From Gliomastix tumulicola (taxonomy: Eukaryota; Ascomycota; Sordariomycetes; Hypocreales; Bionectriaceae): a stretch of 64,000 nucleotides of DNA. A program made the translations under genes and the position numbers. The stretch spans positions 2,329,289 to 2,393,288 of the forward strand of contig BCHX01000003.1 in the NCBI GenBank assembly GCA_001599755.1, given 5' to 3'. The notes under the pieces were generated by a model, which saw nothing but the letters and a program-made list of their open reading frames with translations, was not told the origin of the DNA and searched no databases. This document shows, in pieces, positions 1 through 10,869 of this stretch (position 1 is the first letter of the stretch; every line of letters starts with the position of its first letter).

Positions 1-3000
1 ACAGGGCAGACTTTTCCGATGGAAGCCCTCAAAAGGGCTGGTGCGCTTATCAAAAACGCCGGATATAGCGACGAACCCTACTTCCGTCTCAAGAGCATTT
101 CCTCCTCAGAACCAAACTCGTCTTCAACAGTGGGAAGGAATCCCTCGGTCCTGTCATTCAACCATCCCGTCATCGACAAATATCTCCACGGAATGATACT
201 CGATGAGGAGGCAGATGAGGAACCAGACCGCGAGAACGACGTCATCTTTCGGGATCTCACACACTGGCACAACTCGAAGAAGAGCGTTCTACCCAAGACG
301 CTGCCGGCGAGGAAGGGCTTCTTCGCTAGGAAGTATCAACAAAGACTCATGGCGGACATCGAGGCCTACTCCAGGAGCCTGACAAATGCGGGAGGGGCGA
401 ACCTCACTCGGGAGACAATTGTTGTCAGCACGCCTCCCAAGAGAGAGAAGGAGAAAGCCAAAGCTTCTTCCTCATCCAAGGGCAAAGCCGCCGCCATTGC
501 GGATAATGCCCAAGCTCGCAGCACGAAGCCGCAGAAGCAGCAGGGGAAGAAGAAAGTCGGCGGTAAAGAAGCTGCCCACCAAGAGGCAAGGCTCCGGCAG
601 GAGAAGAAGGATGAGAAGAAGCGCGAAGATGTGGCCCGTTTTTGGGGATTGACAGTCGCCAGCCTCGAAAGTGACCAGGCCTTGACACCCCTCGGCCGGT
701 ATCTCAAGGCTGAAACTCTTGTCCCGAGAAGCCATTCGAGTCAGGATGGAATAGCTTTGGGCGGCGAGGTGGAGCTGTATCTGTGCCATGTCCTAGGAAC
801 TATGTGGCAGAAGGCAGTCTCCTCTCCTCGCCAGACTCAAGACGGCATGTTTCTCCTTTCCCTCGTCTGGACCTGGCTGCAATCATCGCGACAGGGCCTC
901 GTCAACAAGCCCGTTCAGCAGGCCATCCAGGAGATCTCCTCTCTTCTTGGCACGCCTTCGATTCCCATGACAATTGGATCCCAAAGCCGGCAGAACCTGT
1001 CCTTCCAGTTCAACTATGCGCCATTCGAGAGAGCAGGAAAGCTAGTCAGCGACTACACAGCTCTGCAACTCGAGTACGGAGGCCCGTACATGGACCGACG
1101 GTTCGATTCGCAGCCAGATAGCCGTGTGAGCTTCGAGCCGGACGCCTGGCAGAGGCAAGTCCTGGACTCGATCGATTCGAAAGACAGCAGCCTCCTCGTC
1201 ATTGCGCCGACCTCCTCCGGCAAGACATTCATCTCCTTCTACGCCATGAAGAAGGTGCTCGAGGAGAGCGACGACGCCGTGCTTGTGTATGTTGCCCCGA
1301 CCAAGGCTCTCGTCAACCAAATCGCAGCCGAGATCAATGGGCACTTTTCCAAGTCCTATCACGAGAAGGCGGGCAAGTCTGTCTACGCCATTCATACCAG
1401 AGACTACCGCGTCAACAACCCGACAGGATGCCAGATTCTCGTCACGGTGCCTCATGTGCTGCAGATCATGCTCCTCTCAGCAACTAACGCCGTGGGACCC
1501 AATGCCTGGTCGAAGCGGATCAAGAGGATCATCTTCGACGAAGTCCACTGCATTGGCCAGTCGGAGGACGGCGTCATCTGGGAGCAGCTCCTCCTCATGG
1601 CACCGTGTCCTATCATCGCACTGTCAGCGACGGTCGGGAATCGAGATGAATTCAGAGACTGGCTGGCCATGTCCCAGGAGAGGAAGGGTTATCAGCTGAA
1701 GATGGTCGTCCACGAGACACGCTACTCGGAGCTTCGAAAGTTCATCTACGTAGGCAAGGGGCGCATCGAGAAGGGCATGGAGAAGCCACAGGCCCTGCCC
1801 GTTCCCGGACTCGATGAAGGCGACTATTATGGCAAGACACAAGACGAGAGCAGCTCGAGCATCCAGTTCCTGAACCCGGTCGTCGCATTCAGTGACCGGA
1901 ACAAAGACGCCCTGGGCGATATCAGCTTTGAAGCGAGGGACCTCTATACTCTCTGGAAAGCCATCAAGGACCTGCTCACAGCTGATGAGAGGAAGGAACT
2001 CGGCGTGTCTGATCCCGACTTGCTACCTCCCATCATTGCCAAGTCCGACGTCATCTGCTGGGAGATCAAGATGAAAGAGGTGCTTCGGAGGCTGATTGAT
2101 AGCAGGATTTCGGTCTTCAACGAGCTCCGCTCCCGGTTTGAGTCCAACTCGGGCCCCAAGCCAGACCGGAAGTCACATATGCACACTCTGCCAAAGCTCG
2201 CCGAAGAGCTGAACCGCCGGGGCGCACTGCCCGCCCTTGTGTTCAACTACGACCGTGTGGAATGTGAGAAGTGCGCTGAAGTCATCCTGGAGCAGCTCAC
2301 CACAGCCGAGCAAAAATGGAAAGCCACCTGCCCGGAGTGGGCTAGCAAGTTGCAGAAATTCAAAGACTGGCAACGCGCACAGGAGAAGACGCCGAATCGC
2401 TTTAAGAAGGACAATCCCAGCAAAGGAAAGAGCAAAGAAACGGACGGTGAGAAGGTCTCTAAACTCGATCTGCTCCGCGACAGCAGCGTTGAGCACAGTC
2501 CCTGGGAACGCTTCGACGAGAACGCGCCGCTGGAAGCCTTCAGCTTCGCCGACCATTCGAAGCTCCAGCAGTCCGACTTTGACGAGATTGTGCAGCCGCT
2601 GCTCCATCAGGAGAGTTTCGAGCTGAAGCCGTGGATGAAGCTGTGTCTGAGCCGCGGCATCGGTGTCCATCATGCTGGGTTGAACCGTCGCTACCGCCAG
2701 GTGGTCGAGATGCTCTTCCGGAGAGGGTTCCTCCGTCTCGTGATCGCCACAGGGACCCTCGCCATGGGCATCAACATGCCCTGCAAGACGGTCATCTTCA
2801 GCGGCGACTCCATCTTCCTGACGGCGCAGAACTACCGCCAGTCCTCGGGTCGTGCCGGTCGTCGCGGCTTCGATTTGCTAGGCAACGTCGTCTTCAACGG
2901 GATCGACCGGCAGCGGGTCTACGAGATCATGGCTTCGCGGCTGCCAGCCCTCCGAGGACAATTTCCCATCTCTACAACGCTGGTCCTGCGTCTTCTGGGT

Positions 3001-4338
3001 CTGCTGCACGGAACCAACAACTCTGACTTCGCGGTCCGCTCTGCCGACGCCCTCTTGTCCCAGACTAGACTATATCTTGGAGGTCCTGAAGCCGAGGACT
3101 CTGTTCGACACCACCTGCGCTTCTCTATCGAGTACCTCCGACGGCAGCACCTTCTCTCGGCTTCGGGTGAGCCCGTCAACTTTGCAGGCTTGGCCAGTCA
3201 CCTGTACTTCACCGAGAACTCGGTGTTCGCCTTCCACTCCCTGCTCAAGGGGGGTTACTTCCACCGCCTGTGTGAAGGAATCAAGACAGACCCAGAGAGC
3301 ACGCGGTTGCAGATGGTCCTTGTTCTCAGTCATCTGTTTAACCGGCTCCCCGTGAAGCGCACTGCAGAGCTCGTCGAGGTTGCCCACCGGTCGTCCTCTG
3401 TCGTGTTCCTCCCGCGTCTGCCGCTCGAGGCGGAGACTCTGCTCATAGAGCACAACCGCGAGACACTGTCCATCTTTGAGGGCTACGTGCACTCCTACAT
3501 CAGCCACAATCTGAGCGACAAGCCTGACCGCACGCTTCCCTTCACCCGGACGGACATCGGCAGCAGCGACAGGAGAGTCCTGGGCACGCTCCGGGAGCTG
3601 GAGCAAGCCTCCCCCAGTGTCATCCGCTCCCCGTTCGCGGCTCTCTCCGGCTTCGACGACGCCTTCACGTCCATCCACGACCTCTGCGCCACCGTGCGCG
3701 ACGGCGTCTTCCTCGAGGAGTCGGCCATCCCGTACATCCCCATCTGGCCCGTCGACGACGGCGCGCTCGAGCTCAACGCGTACATCTACGACTTCTACAA
3801 GCACGGCAGCATGGACGTGCTCACGCGGGACAACCGCATCAAGGGCGGCGACGTCTGGTTCCTCCTCAAGGACTTCTGGCTCACGCTGTCGACCATCGTC
3901 ACCGGGCTCGAGGCCATCATCAGCGGGCAGGACGCCTCGGACGCCCATGATGAAGAAGAAGAAGAAGATGGTGGCATGCACGACCTCGGCGAGAACGAGG
4001 ACGAGGCCAAGGCGATCGCTACCGAGGAATTCAAGCAGCAGCAGCAGCAGCAGCAGATGGAGGACGCTGCCGGTCCAAAGCCGAAGGGAAGGAAGGCTGA
4101 GCGGCGCGTCAAGGACAGCTGGGACGAGTCAGACGACGACGACGACGACGACGGAGACGGAGACGGAGACTTCTCTCCGTCCGAGCTGAGGAACTCCAAC
4201 GCCAACGCCAACGGCAGTTCAGACAACGGGTCTCCGCACGGCCAGGATGATGAGAACGGGAGTCTTCTGACGGTCCTCGAAGCCTTCACATCCCTGCGCG
4301 ACGACTTCATGGACAAGTTCAAGAAGGTCTGGGCCTAA
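1..4338 (+). CDS. DDX60-like Ski2-family DExH RNA helicase, 5' partial
   Basis: The frame is open from base 1, so the true start lies upstream; the ATG at 19 is internal or unproven. About 1445 residues are visible. All core superfamily 2 helicase motifs are present: motif I APTSSGKT (nt 1204-1227), Ia APTKALVNQ, motif II DEVH (1537-1548), motif III SAT (1624-1632), and motifs V-VI with TGTLAMGINMP and QSSGRAGRRG (to 2868). The DEVH box and the IATGTLAMGINMPCKTV segment are typical of the Ski2-like group. The long N-terminal and C-terminal extensions match the DDX60/DDX60L-type proteins found in fungi and animals. Residues before the helicase core are Lys/Ala-rich. The C-terminus is low complexity: Asp/Glu runs, a Q7 run from CAG repeats near 4035-4056, and an Asp run at 4135-4152. 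In animals DDX60 is linked to antiviral RNA sensing; the fungal role is not established, so RNA unwinding is inferred from family only. Its 3' end converges on the Zn2Cys6 gene. Confidence 0.9.
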   Translation, partial: TGQTFPMEALKRAGALIKNAGYSDEPYFRLKSISSSEPNSSSTVGRNPSVLSFNHPVIDKYLHGMILDEEADEEPDRENDVIFRDLTHWHNSKKSVLPKTLPARKGFFARKYQQRLMADIEAYSRSLTNAGGANLTRETIVVSTPPKREKEKAKASSSSKGKAAAIADNAQARSTKPQKQQGKKKVGGKEAAHQEARLRQEKKDEKKREDVARFWGLTVASLESDQALTPLGRYLKAETLVPRSHSSQDGIALGGEVELYLCHVLGTMWQKAVSSPRQTQDGMFLLSLVWTWLQSSRQGLVNKPVQQAIQEISSLLGTPSIPMTIGSQSRQNLSFQFNYAPFERAGKLVSDYTALQLEYGGPYMDRRFDSQPDSRVSFEPDAWQRQVLDSIDSKDSSLLVIAPTSSGKTFISFYAMKKVLEESDDAVLVYVAPTKALVNQIAAEINGHFSKSYHEKAGKSVYAIHTRDYRVNNPTGCQILVTVPHVLQIMLLSATNAVGPNAWSKRIKRIIFDEVHCIGQSEDGVIWEQLLLMAPCPIIALSATVGNRDEFRDWLAMSQERKGYQLKMVVHETRYSELRKFIYVGKGRIEKGMEKPQALPVPGLDEGDYYGKTQDESSSSIQFLNPVVAFSDRNKDALGDISFEARDLYTLWKAIKDLLTADERKELGVSDPDLLPPIIAKSDVICWEIKMKEVLRRLIDSRISVFNELRSRFESNSGPKPDRKSHMHTLPKLAEELNRRGALPALVFNYDRVECEKCAEVILEQLTTAEQKWKATCPEWASKLQKFKDWQRAQEKTPNRFKKDNPSKGKSKETDGEKVSKLDLLRDSSVEHSPWERFDENAPLEAFSFADHSKLQQSDFDEIVQPLLHQESFELKPWMKLCLSRGIGVHHAGLNRRYRQVVEMLFRRGFLRLVIATGTLAMGINMPCKTVIFSGDSIFLTAQNYRQSSGRAGRRGFDLLGNVVFNGIDRQRVYEIMASRLPALRGQFPISTTLVLRLLGLLHGTNNSDFAVRSADALLSQTRLYLGGPEAEDSVRHHLRFSIEYLRRQHLLSASGEPVNFAGLASHLYFTENSVFAFHSLLKGGYFHRLCEGIKTDPESTRLQMVLVLSHLFNRLPVKRTAELVEVAHRSSSVVFLPRLPLEAETLLIEHNRETLSIFEGYVHSYISHNLSDKPDRTLPFTRTDIGSSDRRVLGTLRELEQASPSVIRSPFAALSGFDDAFTSIHDLCATVRDGVFLEESAIPYIPIWPVDDGALELNAYIYDFYKHGSMDVLTRDNRIKGGDVWFLLKDFWLTLSTIVTGLEAIISGQDASDAHDEEEEEDGGMHDLGENEDEAKAIATEEFKQQQQQQQMEDAAGPKPKGRKAERRVKDSWDESDDDDDDDGDGDGDFSPSELRNSNANANGSSDNGSPHGQDDENGSLLTVLEAFTSLRDDFMDKFKKVWA

Positions 4339-5639
4339 TAATGGAACTCCCTGGCTGTGTCTCTCTTATCTCTCTCCGGATATAGCGGACCCCCCGCTGT
4401 GCTGGTTCCGCGGTCCGTGAGAGGAGAGCCATGAATCGCGGGACCGGCATGGATCGGGGTCGGAGACATTAGTGGAAAAAAAACCAAAAAAAAAAAACTC
4501 GCGTGTTACCCCCTGTTCCGACTCTCTTGGCGAACAGCCTCACTTTTGGTTCCCTTGGATGAGAGCTGCTGAACGCGGTGAGGACTAGTGTCAATAGTTC
4601 CAGTTCGAGCTTCAGGTGTTGGTTGAATACGGGATACAAAAGGACACTTACATACACGTGTGGGCGTCCGCATAGCAGGAGCAGGTTCAGGTCACACATT
4701 ACATTACATCGTGGAAAGGCCGAGTATCCTTGCGTTGGAGAGAAACGTACGATGTATCTCTACATCTTTGATCTTGTATGTATCTGAAATTGCCAAGGCG
4801 CATAATGCTACGCTTAGGCTGTCTTGTACTGTATTGTACATATGTATGTAACGTCTCGCTTAATAAAAGCGTCTAAGGGAGAGCAAAAGTGCCGGGTCTG
4901 CAATCTAACAGGGGAGTTTGATTGATGACACGTCGTCATACGACATGTAGTGATGCACAGTTTATGAAGCCAAATGATAGATAGGATGTGATACGTGTGA
5001 AGCTAGTCACAGAATGCCTCCCACCTCCGGCTCGGATTCGAGCCATGATGAATTTCCCTTGTGGTATCTCCTCCTGCCCTTAGAATCCATCCAATGGACA
5101 AAGGGAAAAAAAAAACATAACAGAAACAACAGCCCCATATGCAAAAAGAAAGAAAAACAACACTCTCGGGAAATAAACAGTAGTTAAAAACCAGGTATTA
5201 TGTACCAAATGTAAGATGGATGAACAGGTTGACGGATAGCCCAGACCGTCGTGTAGTCTAGGCTTTGGTCGCCGTGAGAAGCCAAAGAAGGAGGAGCCAG
5301 GAAAATTCGATACGCCAGATGGGGCTTGCAGCGCTCGCTATTTCGAAGGTGGTATTTTGAAGCGTAGATGCAATGTGCAAATATCCAAGACGCGTTGTGC
5401 TTGCTAGTCTTCGAAAAATCAATTCTTTTTTTTTCTCGATGCTGTGAGGCCGTGCCGAGAGAGAGAGAGAAACGTCGCCTGCTTTCTGTGCTGACAAAAT
5501 CATATCGCAATGTACTTTTGTTTATCTTCTGAAATCGACAGTCGCGTAGTGGGCTTGACATGGGCTCGAAAGCATAGAATAGAACGCAGAGGAAGGCGTT
5601 CAGGGTTTTCTGGCCGGTCAGAACGTGTGCGCACTGTTC
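4339..5639. other. Convergent intergenic region (two 3' UTRs)
   Basis: This lies between the stops of the helicase (+) and the Zn2Cys6 factor (-). It contains A-rich and T-rich tracts (about 5106-5120 and 5426-5436) and a GA microsatellite near 5459-5470. Short open frames here show no family signature. I see no gene or RNA gene in it. Confidence 0.6.
4862..4867 (+). terminator. AATAAA poly(A) signal for the helicase gene
   Basis: A canonical AATAAA hexamer lies about 520 nt after the helicase stop codon. It is the clearest polyadenylation signal on this strand before the convergent gene. The 3' end inference rests on the hexamer alone. Confidence 0.4.
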
Positions 5640-8600
5640 TCAGGGGCCGTGAGCATAGCCGCCGTGAGGTTGCCCGGCCATCGGAGGAGCCAGATTGACA
5701 TCGGACATGGAACGCTGCATGTGCATCGGGGGTCTAGAAGCAGAAGTCGGCATCGTTGGGGTCTGGGCGCTTGTGGGTTGGCTGGAGAAGCTCGAGTTGG
5801 TGCGGACCTCTGGGCCGTAGAATAGATCCCGCTGCAGACCCTCCAGAATGCCGAGGTCCATCTTGAGAGCACTCGTCGCGGTGGCAGACTGGCGCAGGAA
5901 GACGATAGTCCGCTGAAACAGCGTCTTCAGGAGATCCTCGTCGACATACTCCCTAAGGACAGGGTCCTTGTACGCCGCAGAGAGTACAAGCAAGTTGCCC
6001 CATTGGCTAGTACTTCGTTAGCTAAATGTCATCGGAGACGAGGGCTTGGCAGATGTAACGGTAACTTACGCATGAGCTGTCCCGAAGACGTTGGTGATGA
6101 TGGGCCGCTTCTCCCCCAAGTTGTGGAATGGCCGAGTACTCTCGACCAGCGCATTGATCCCCTTCTTCGCGAGCTGTACCACATCGGGGTCGATATCACC
6201 AAGAGTCTTAGTGCTAGGGTGAATCATGGGCGCTATGACATCGTCGCGAAACTCCGTGCCGGTCGGAGGGTTGGGGCTGGTTGGGTGATGATTGAGCGAG
6301 TGCGAGAAATTCAAGATCTGCCTGATGAAGGGCCGGTATGTGATGGTCTGAGCACCCCAATACTTAGCCCGCAATCTGGCAGCGAGAATGTTATCAGCAG
6401 GCGGGTCGCTCTCCTTGAACGCAAAACTCGGCGCAACCCAATGCATCCCTGATACTGAATCAGACACCAGACCCACGTTCCTAAAGTTCTCATTTGCAAC
6501 GCCGACCGACTCGTCTGGCGCGTAGAACATTCGGTGGATGCTGTTCAGATGCTTTCTCAGGTACAGTTGGCCGGGATAGCTATCCAGAATCACTTGGCTA
6601 TAGCCGGCGAGCAAGCTCATGTTGGGAGGCGGCATGTCCTCCTCGTACGAGAGCAAGCCCGAGGGGGGCAATTGCAGCTCGGCAATGAGATCGACTTCCA
6701 GCTGCAGGCAAGTCCAGAAGGCCAAGGCAAGGTTGTTGAACTTGACCTCCTTGATGAACTCGCGACCATTCTTGTAGCTCCGAAGCTTGTCGAGACTAGG
6801 TCGGATCAGAATCTGCAGCTTGTGGCTGGCTTGGTGGATATATGCAAAGCTCTCCAGAGGACGAGCGAGCTGCCCCAGGTACAAACCAGCAAAGACGTTC
6901 GCATAAACACTCTTAATGTTATTGTACGAACCCATGTGGTTACCCAGGATATCCGAAGCGTAGGCGAAGTACTCGAGGCCGGGAATAACGTCGTAGTTCT
7001 TCTTCAAGTTGAACCCAGCCCGAACCGTATTCTGGCCGTGGAGGGATGCTCGTCGGCTTTGAGGCCCTCGTTCAGGGTGATGGTCATGAGGCGACTGCTG
7101 CGTAGAGTGGCCATGGCCGGCGTAATTGGGAGGTGATGCCTGGTTCGGGGAGGGCGGGACCCCGTTGCGACTCGCTGGACTGCCATGATACTGCGTTTCC
7201 GGAGCATGGACCACATCTGGTACATAATCCCGGTGCAGACAGATCTTGCCTAGAGCCAGAACAGTGAGAACAACCGCGTTCACCAGCGTGCGCCGCGGCT
7301 TTCCTGATTTCAGTTCCTTTTCCCGATGCTGTGATGGTGAAGTCGTGTCATCGGGGCCAGGGGATCGCTTCCGCTTCGCACCCGTCACTTCATTTGACAT
7401 TGATGAGGGCGTCGTCGTGCTAATGGCAAAGGTAGGCTTCACTGCCGGAGTCTTCGGAGCCTTGCTGCTCGGCATAGGCGGCAAGTTGTCGAGGAACTGC
7501 CGTACCCACGTGTTCAAAACCCGTGGCTGGATGATCGGGTGCATGTTCAGGATATTCTCCCTAAAGGCCTCCACGTACATCCAGACCTTGGACTCTGTGA
7601 AGTCTGGGTTGCCGTCGAAACCCAGCACGCCACCCTTGTACTCGACATTATCAGGTGGACTCATCCCGCCAAGATGGCCGAAATCCGCGCCAGGAGATGG
7701 TGATGAAGGCTCGGAAACCTCGTCCTGCATGTCGATCGTACCGTGATCGACCGGACGAGGCTGCTGCACACCGTCCTCGCCGCGCCCATATACTATAAGG
7801 GGGCCGCGATTCTGCTCCTGGCGAATAGGAAATTCGCTGACGTACTTGATTCCCTCGCGTTCGACGTGATGTCTAGTCATGTCCCGGATTGACGGCCAAT
7901 CAAGTAGGAACGAGGCGAGAGTAGTATGATTGATTGGAATTGCCGGCTCACCAGGGGGCACTGGTTGACCTGGCTCAGCGTCGGCGTCATCATCCATCAA
8001 CCGCATTGGCTGATCATAAGGGTCGGGATGGGGCATGCTCATCTCATGCTCGCGCGGGTCATACCCAGGCTCGCCGCCATTTGCGTATGGCGACTGAGGA
8101 GGGGGGGGCACCTTGATCTCTGGCTCAGAGATAGGCTCCGGGACGGGCTCGGGGTTAGCCTCGGGGTTGTGCCCCTGAATGCGCTCCTGTACTTGCTCAG
8201 GGACACTCTCTGGCGCGTGCTCGGGCACGGGCTCTTGGATCTGCTCGGGGATGCGGTGTGGGATCTGTCCCGCCATAGGCTCGGAGTAAGGCTCGGGCAT
8301 GCGGTGTGGGATCTGCTCCTGCATATGCTGTGGGATCTGGTCTGGAATGCGCTCTGGGTAGTGGTCCGGGATGCGCTCTTGGTAATGCTGTGGGATGCGG
8401 TCGGGCTCCATGACCATTTCATTGACGGGGTCGTGATGTTCGTGTTCGTGTTCATGCTCGCGCTTGGGCTCTTGATACGTTGTCGTCGTGCCGGCAGTGG
8501 GAGGAGGGGGAAGCGCGTCTTCCATCCTACACAGTCTGCCTTCCATCCTCTCCATATTATTCGATATGGCCGTCAAACTGGCCTGCAGGGTCGCGATGCC

Positions 8601-9800
8601 GTCGAGAATATCCGCCTGGGCCTTATCCGTGCTACTCGAATAGAGAGTTAGCCCCGCCGTCGGGGAGGTTCGTCCCGAAGAATTTACTCACGCTTTTGGC
8701 ACAGGGTCTCTGTATCTACACTCCAGACCCTTGTCCCTGCACGTCTTGCACGGCTTCGTCTCGTCGCATTTTGCCTTCAGTTGCCGACATTGGTCGCAAG
8801 CCTAGGACAGTGTTAGCAGGGGCGCTCTTGCTAAGGAGACTGCGAGACTGCGCCGAAGTGCACTAACCTGGGATGCCCTGGTGTTCTTCTTCTTCTGAGG
8901 CACGTTTGACGAGTACACGCTGTAAAAGTGCTCGGGGTGCCCTGAGTTGTATGACGTCGGGGTCTCGTATGACGCCTGCTGGGCGATGGGCGTCGGAGGC
9001 GCTGCGTATCCCGTTGGGGTGCGATATCCCCCTCCCCCAGGCGTAGGGGGCACCGAGTGCCCATTGTCGTAGCTCATGTGTCGATGCTGGTTCTCGTACG
9101 GCGGAGGGGGAAGCTGCTGTGGATGAGGAGGTGCCCCGGCTGGCCCTCCAGCATGGCCAGTCGAGCTGGGTCGGCGGGAATCGTCAACCTCGCGCTTCAA
9201 GCCCGGAGGATCGCGCGGCGGGTACTGAGGCTGATAGGGGTTGTGCGTAGCAGGGGAGAGCGGATGGGGATGCTGTTGCGGGTGCTGCTGAGGATGCTGC
9301 TGCTGGGGATGCTGTTGAGGGTGCTGCTGCGGGTGCTGCTGAGGGTGCGGCTGCTGAGGGTGCGGCTGCTGAGGATGCGGCTGCTGAGGATGCGACTGCT
9401 GAGGGTGCGGTTGCGGATGATGCTGCTGCGGATGCTGCTGCTGCTGCTGCGGGTGGTGGTGGTGATGTTGCTGGTAGTGATCTGGCATCGGCGCATAGGG
9501 CTCCTGCTCATGATGTCGTCGGTCAGCGTCGGGATGCCGCTGTGGATGCGGCGGCTGCTGGTGATGGGCCGGCGGCGTGGCAGCAGTCGAGTGAGGCTGG
9601 TCCGGAGGCCGTGTGGTGTATGGCTGATATGTCGAAGGCGGCGGAGGAGGATGCCCCGGAGCGTTGTGAGGCGGCGGCAGCGGGTTCCCGTGGGCGTTGG
9701 GAGGACCAGGACGCGGTAGTGATACAGGCTGGGGCTGGGAGGGAGTAGATGGCCACGACGCGAGACGTTGGCGCTTGGAGTCTGGAGGACCGGATTCCAT
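5640..9800 (-). CDS. Zn(II)2Cys6 fungal-specific transcription factor, 4 exons
   Basis: The model has exons 9800-8868, 8801-8692, 8631-6070 and 6006-5640, with GT-AG introns whose branch points resemble GCTAAC. The four exons join in frame into about 1323 residues. Exon 1 (311 aa) is Pro/His/Gln-rich, with long HPQQ-type runs. The 110 nt exon 2 encodes the entire zinc cluster: C-x2-C-x6-C-x5-C-x2-C-x6-C, starting ACDQCRQLKAKC. Exon 3 begins with a heptad-like linker (QADILDGIATLQASL), then imperfect RIPxxxPE repeats. The second half has features of the fungal_trans middle homology region (KEVKFNNLALAFWTCLQLEV). The exon 3/4 junction rebuilds GTAHAQWGNLLVLSAAYKDP, typical of these regulators. 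It is expected to be a nuclear DNA-binding regulator; its targets cannot be told from sequence. The acceptor of intron 2 is a GAG/TAG tandem, so one residue is optional. An 8 kb gene-free region lies upstream. Confidence 0.88.
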
Positions 9801-9837
9801 GTTGCGCAGGACGCGGGTACAGTGCGTCTAGAAGTAC

Positions 9838-9848
9838 TATATATGTAC
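9838..9848 (-). promoter_or_regulatory. TATA-like element upstream of the Zn2Cys6 gene
   Basis: A TATATA stretch on the minus strand lies about 40-50 nt before the ATG at 9800. If used, the 5' UTR would be very short; a more distal promoter in the long upstream block is also possible. Confidence 0.3.
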
Positions 9849-9975
9849 CGGCGCAAGACTCCGACTCATGCTTGGAGATGGGCAAGGCTACAGGTAGAAC
9901 AGGATCCACAGCAGGGTGAGGCGGTGGCCATCCGAGTCCTAGGCCCGGGGAGTGAGGCAAATGAGGCTCGAGCGC

Positions 9976-10040
9976 AGGCGTAGTAGGCGTGTGGTAGGCG
10001 TAGGCGTGTGGTAGGCGTAGGCGTGTAGGCGCAGGTGTAG
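9976..10040. repeat. GTAGGCGT-rich imperfect tandem repeat
   Basis: GTAGGCGT and GTGTGGTAGGCGTAGGC units recur with a period near 17 bp immediately upstream of the Zn2Cys6 start region. It may be 5' UTR sequence. Confidence 0.6.
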
Positions 10041-10650
10041 GAGTACCAGGCCACACAGTCAGTAAGTAGTTAAGGTAGTATCAGGCCTAGTAGACCAAGC
10101 CGGGCCCGACGCAGGCAGGTAAGACGAGTCTGGGACGAGAGAGGGGACAGAGCAGCAAACAGCCAGCAAGGGGAAAATTGGATCCTCTGGCTGTCTGTGG
10201 GCTGAGCTGGGATAAGGACAGAGAAGCGTAGCACACGCGATTGGCCTATGGAGGCATGTGCCAGTCTCGGGGATCGGGATAGCGCACAGAGAGGGCGTGC
10301 GCGCGCAAGAGTGTGACGGAGGGCGGTGATTAGCTGCCGCTGCTGCTGGTGGCGTCTGGAGGTAGAGCAGGTAGAGCAGAGCTGTCGAGGAGCAGCAAGA
10401 AGCTGATCAGCGCGTGCCAAGGGATTGGGCGTCGGTGGACTGGCACGGGCTCGGACACTGTCAAGTCAGTCTGCGGTCCCTTTGAGCTGAAGCCGGAAGG
10501 ATGATGAAGGTGATGATGCGATGATTCAAGGCGTGTGTACAAGGACCAGAATGGGGGGGAGTCTGAGAAAGGTCGAAAGGGTCAAACAAATCCCCGGGCC
10601 CAAGACAGTGTTCGGGCCAAACAGACCCTGGCAAGGGACGCAGCGCGCGC

Positions 10651-10690
10651 AGGCCAGAGCAGGCCAGAGCAGGCCAGAGCAGGTCAGAGC
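10651..10690. repeat. Four tandem copies of a 10 bp unit (AGGCCAGAGC)
   Basis: There are three exact copies of AGGCCAGAGC followed by one copy with a single change (AGGTCAGAGC). This is read directly from the sequence. Confidence 0.9.
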
Positions 10691-10710
10691 GGAGCCCAGC
10701 GGTGTGGTAG

Positions 10711-10765
10711 GCTGGTCAGAAGCTGGTCAGAAGCTGGTCAGAGGCTGGTCAGAGGCTGGTCAGAG
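10711..10765. repeat. Five tandem copies of an 11 bp unit (GCTGGTCAGAR)
   Basis: Five consecutive copies of GCTGGTCAGA followed by A or G lie only 20 bp after the 10 bp repeat array. The two arrays share the core GGYCAGAG, suggesting a common origin. Confidence 0.9.
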
Positions 10766-10849
10766 GTTGCCAGTGCCGTACCAAGAGGGTATAACGTATA
10801 CGAGCGGACGACTATCTGAGCACAGGGCAAGACAGGGTGGATGGGTGTA

Positions 10850-10869
10850 TGGATGGATGGATGGATGGA
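10850..10869. repeat. (ATGG)n microsatellite
   Basis: A simple tetranucleotide run of about five GGAT units. No gene context. Confidence 0.8.

Noticed and set aside
5020..5060. B-box-like GGATTCGAGCC
   Set aside because: No A-box or cloverleaf around it on either strand.
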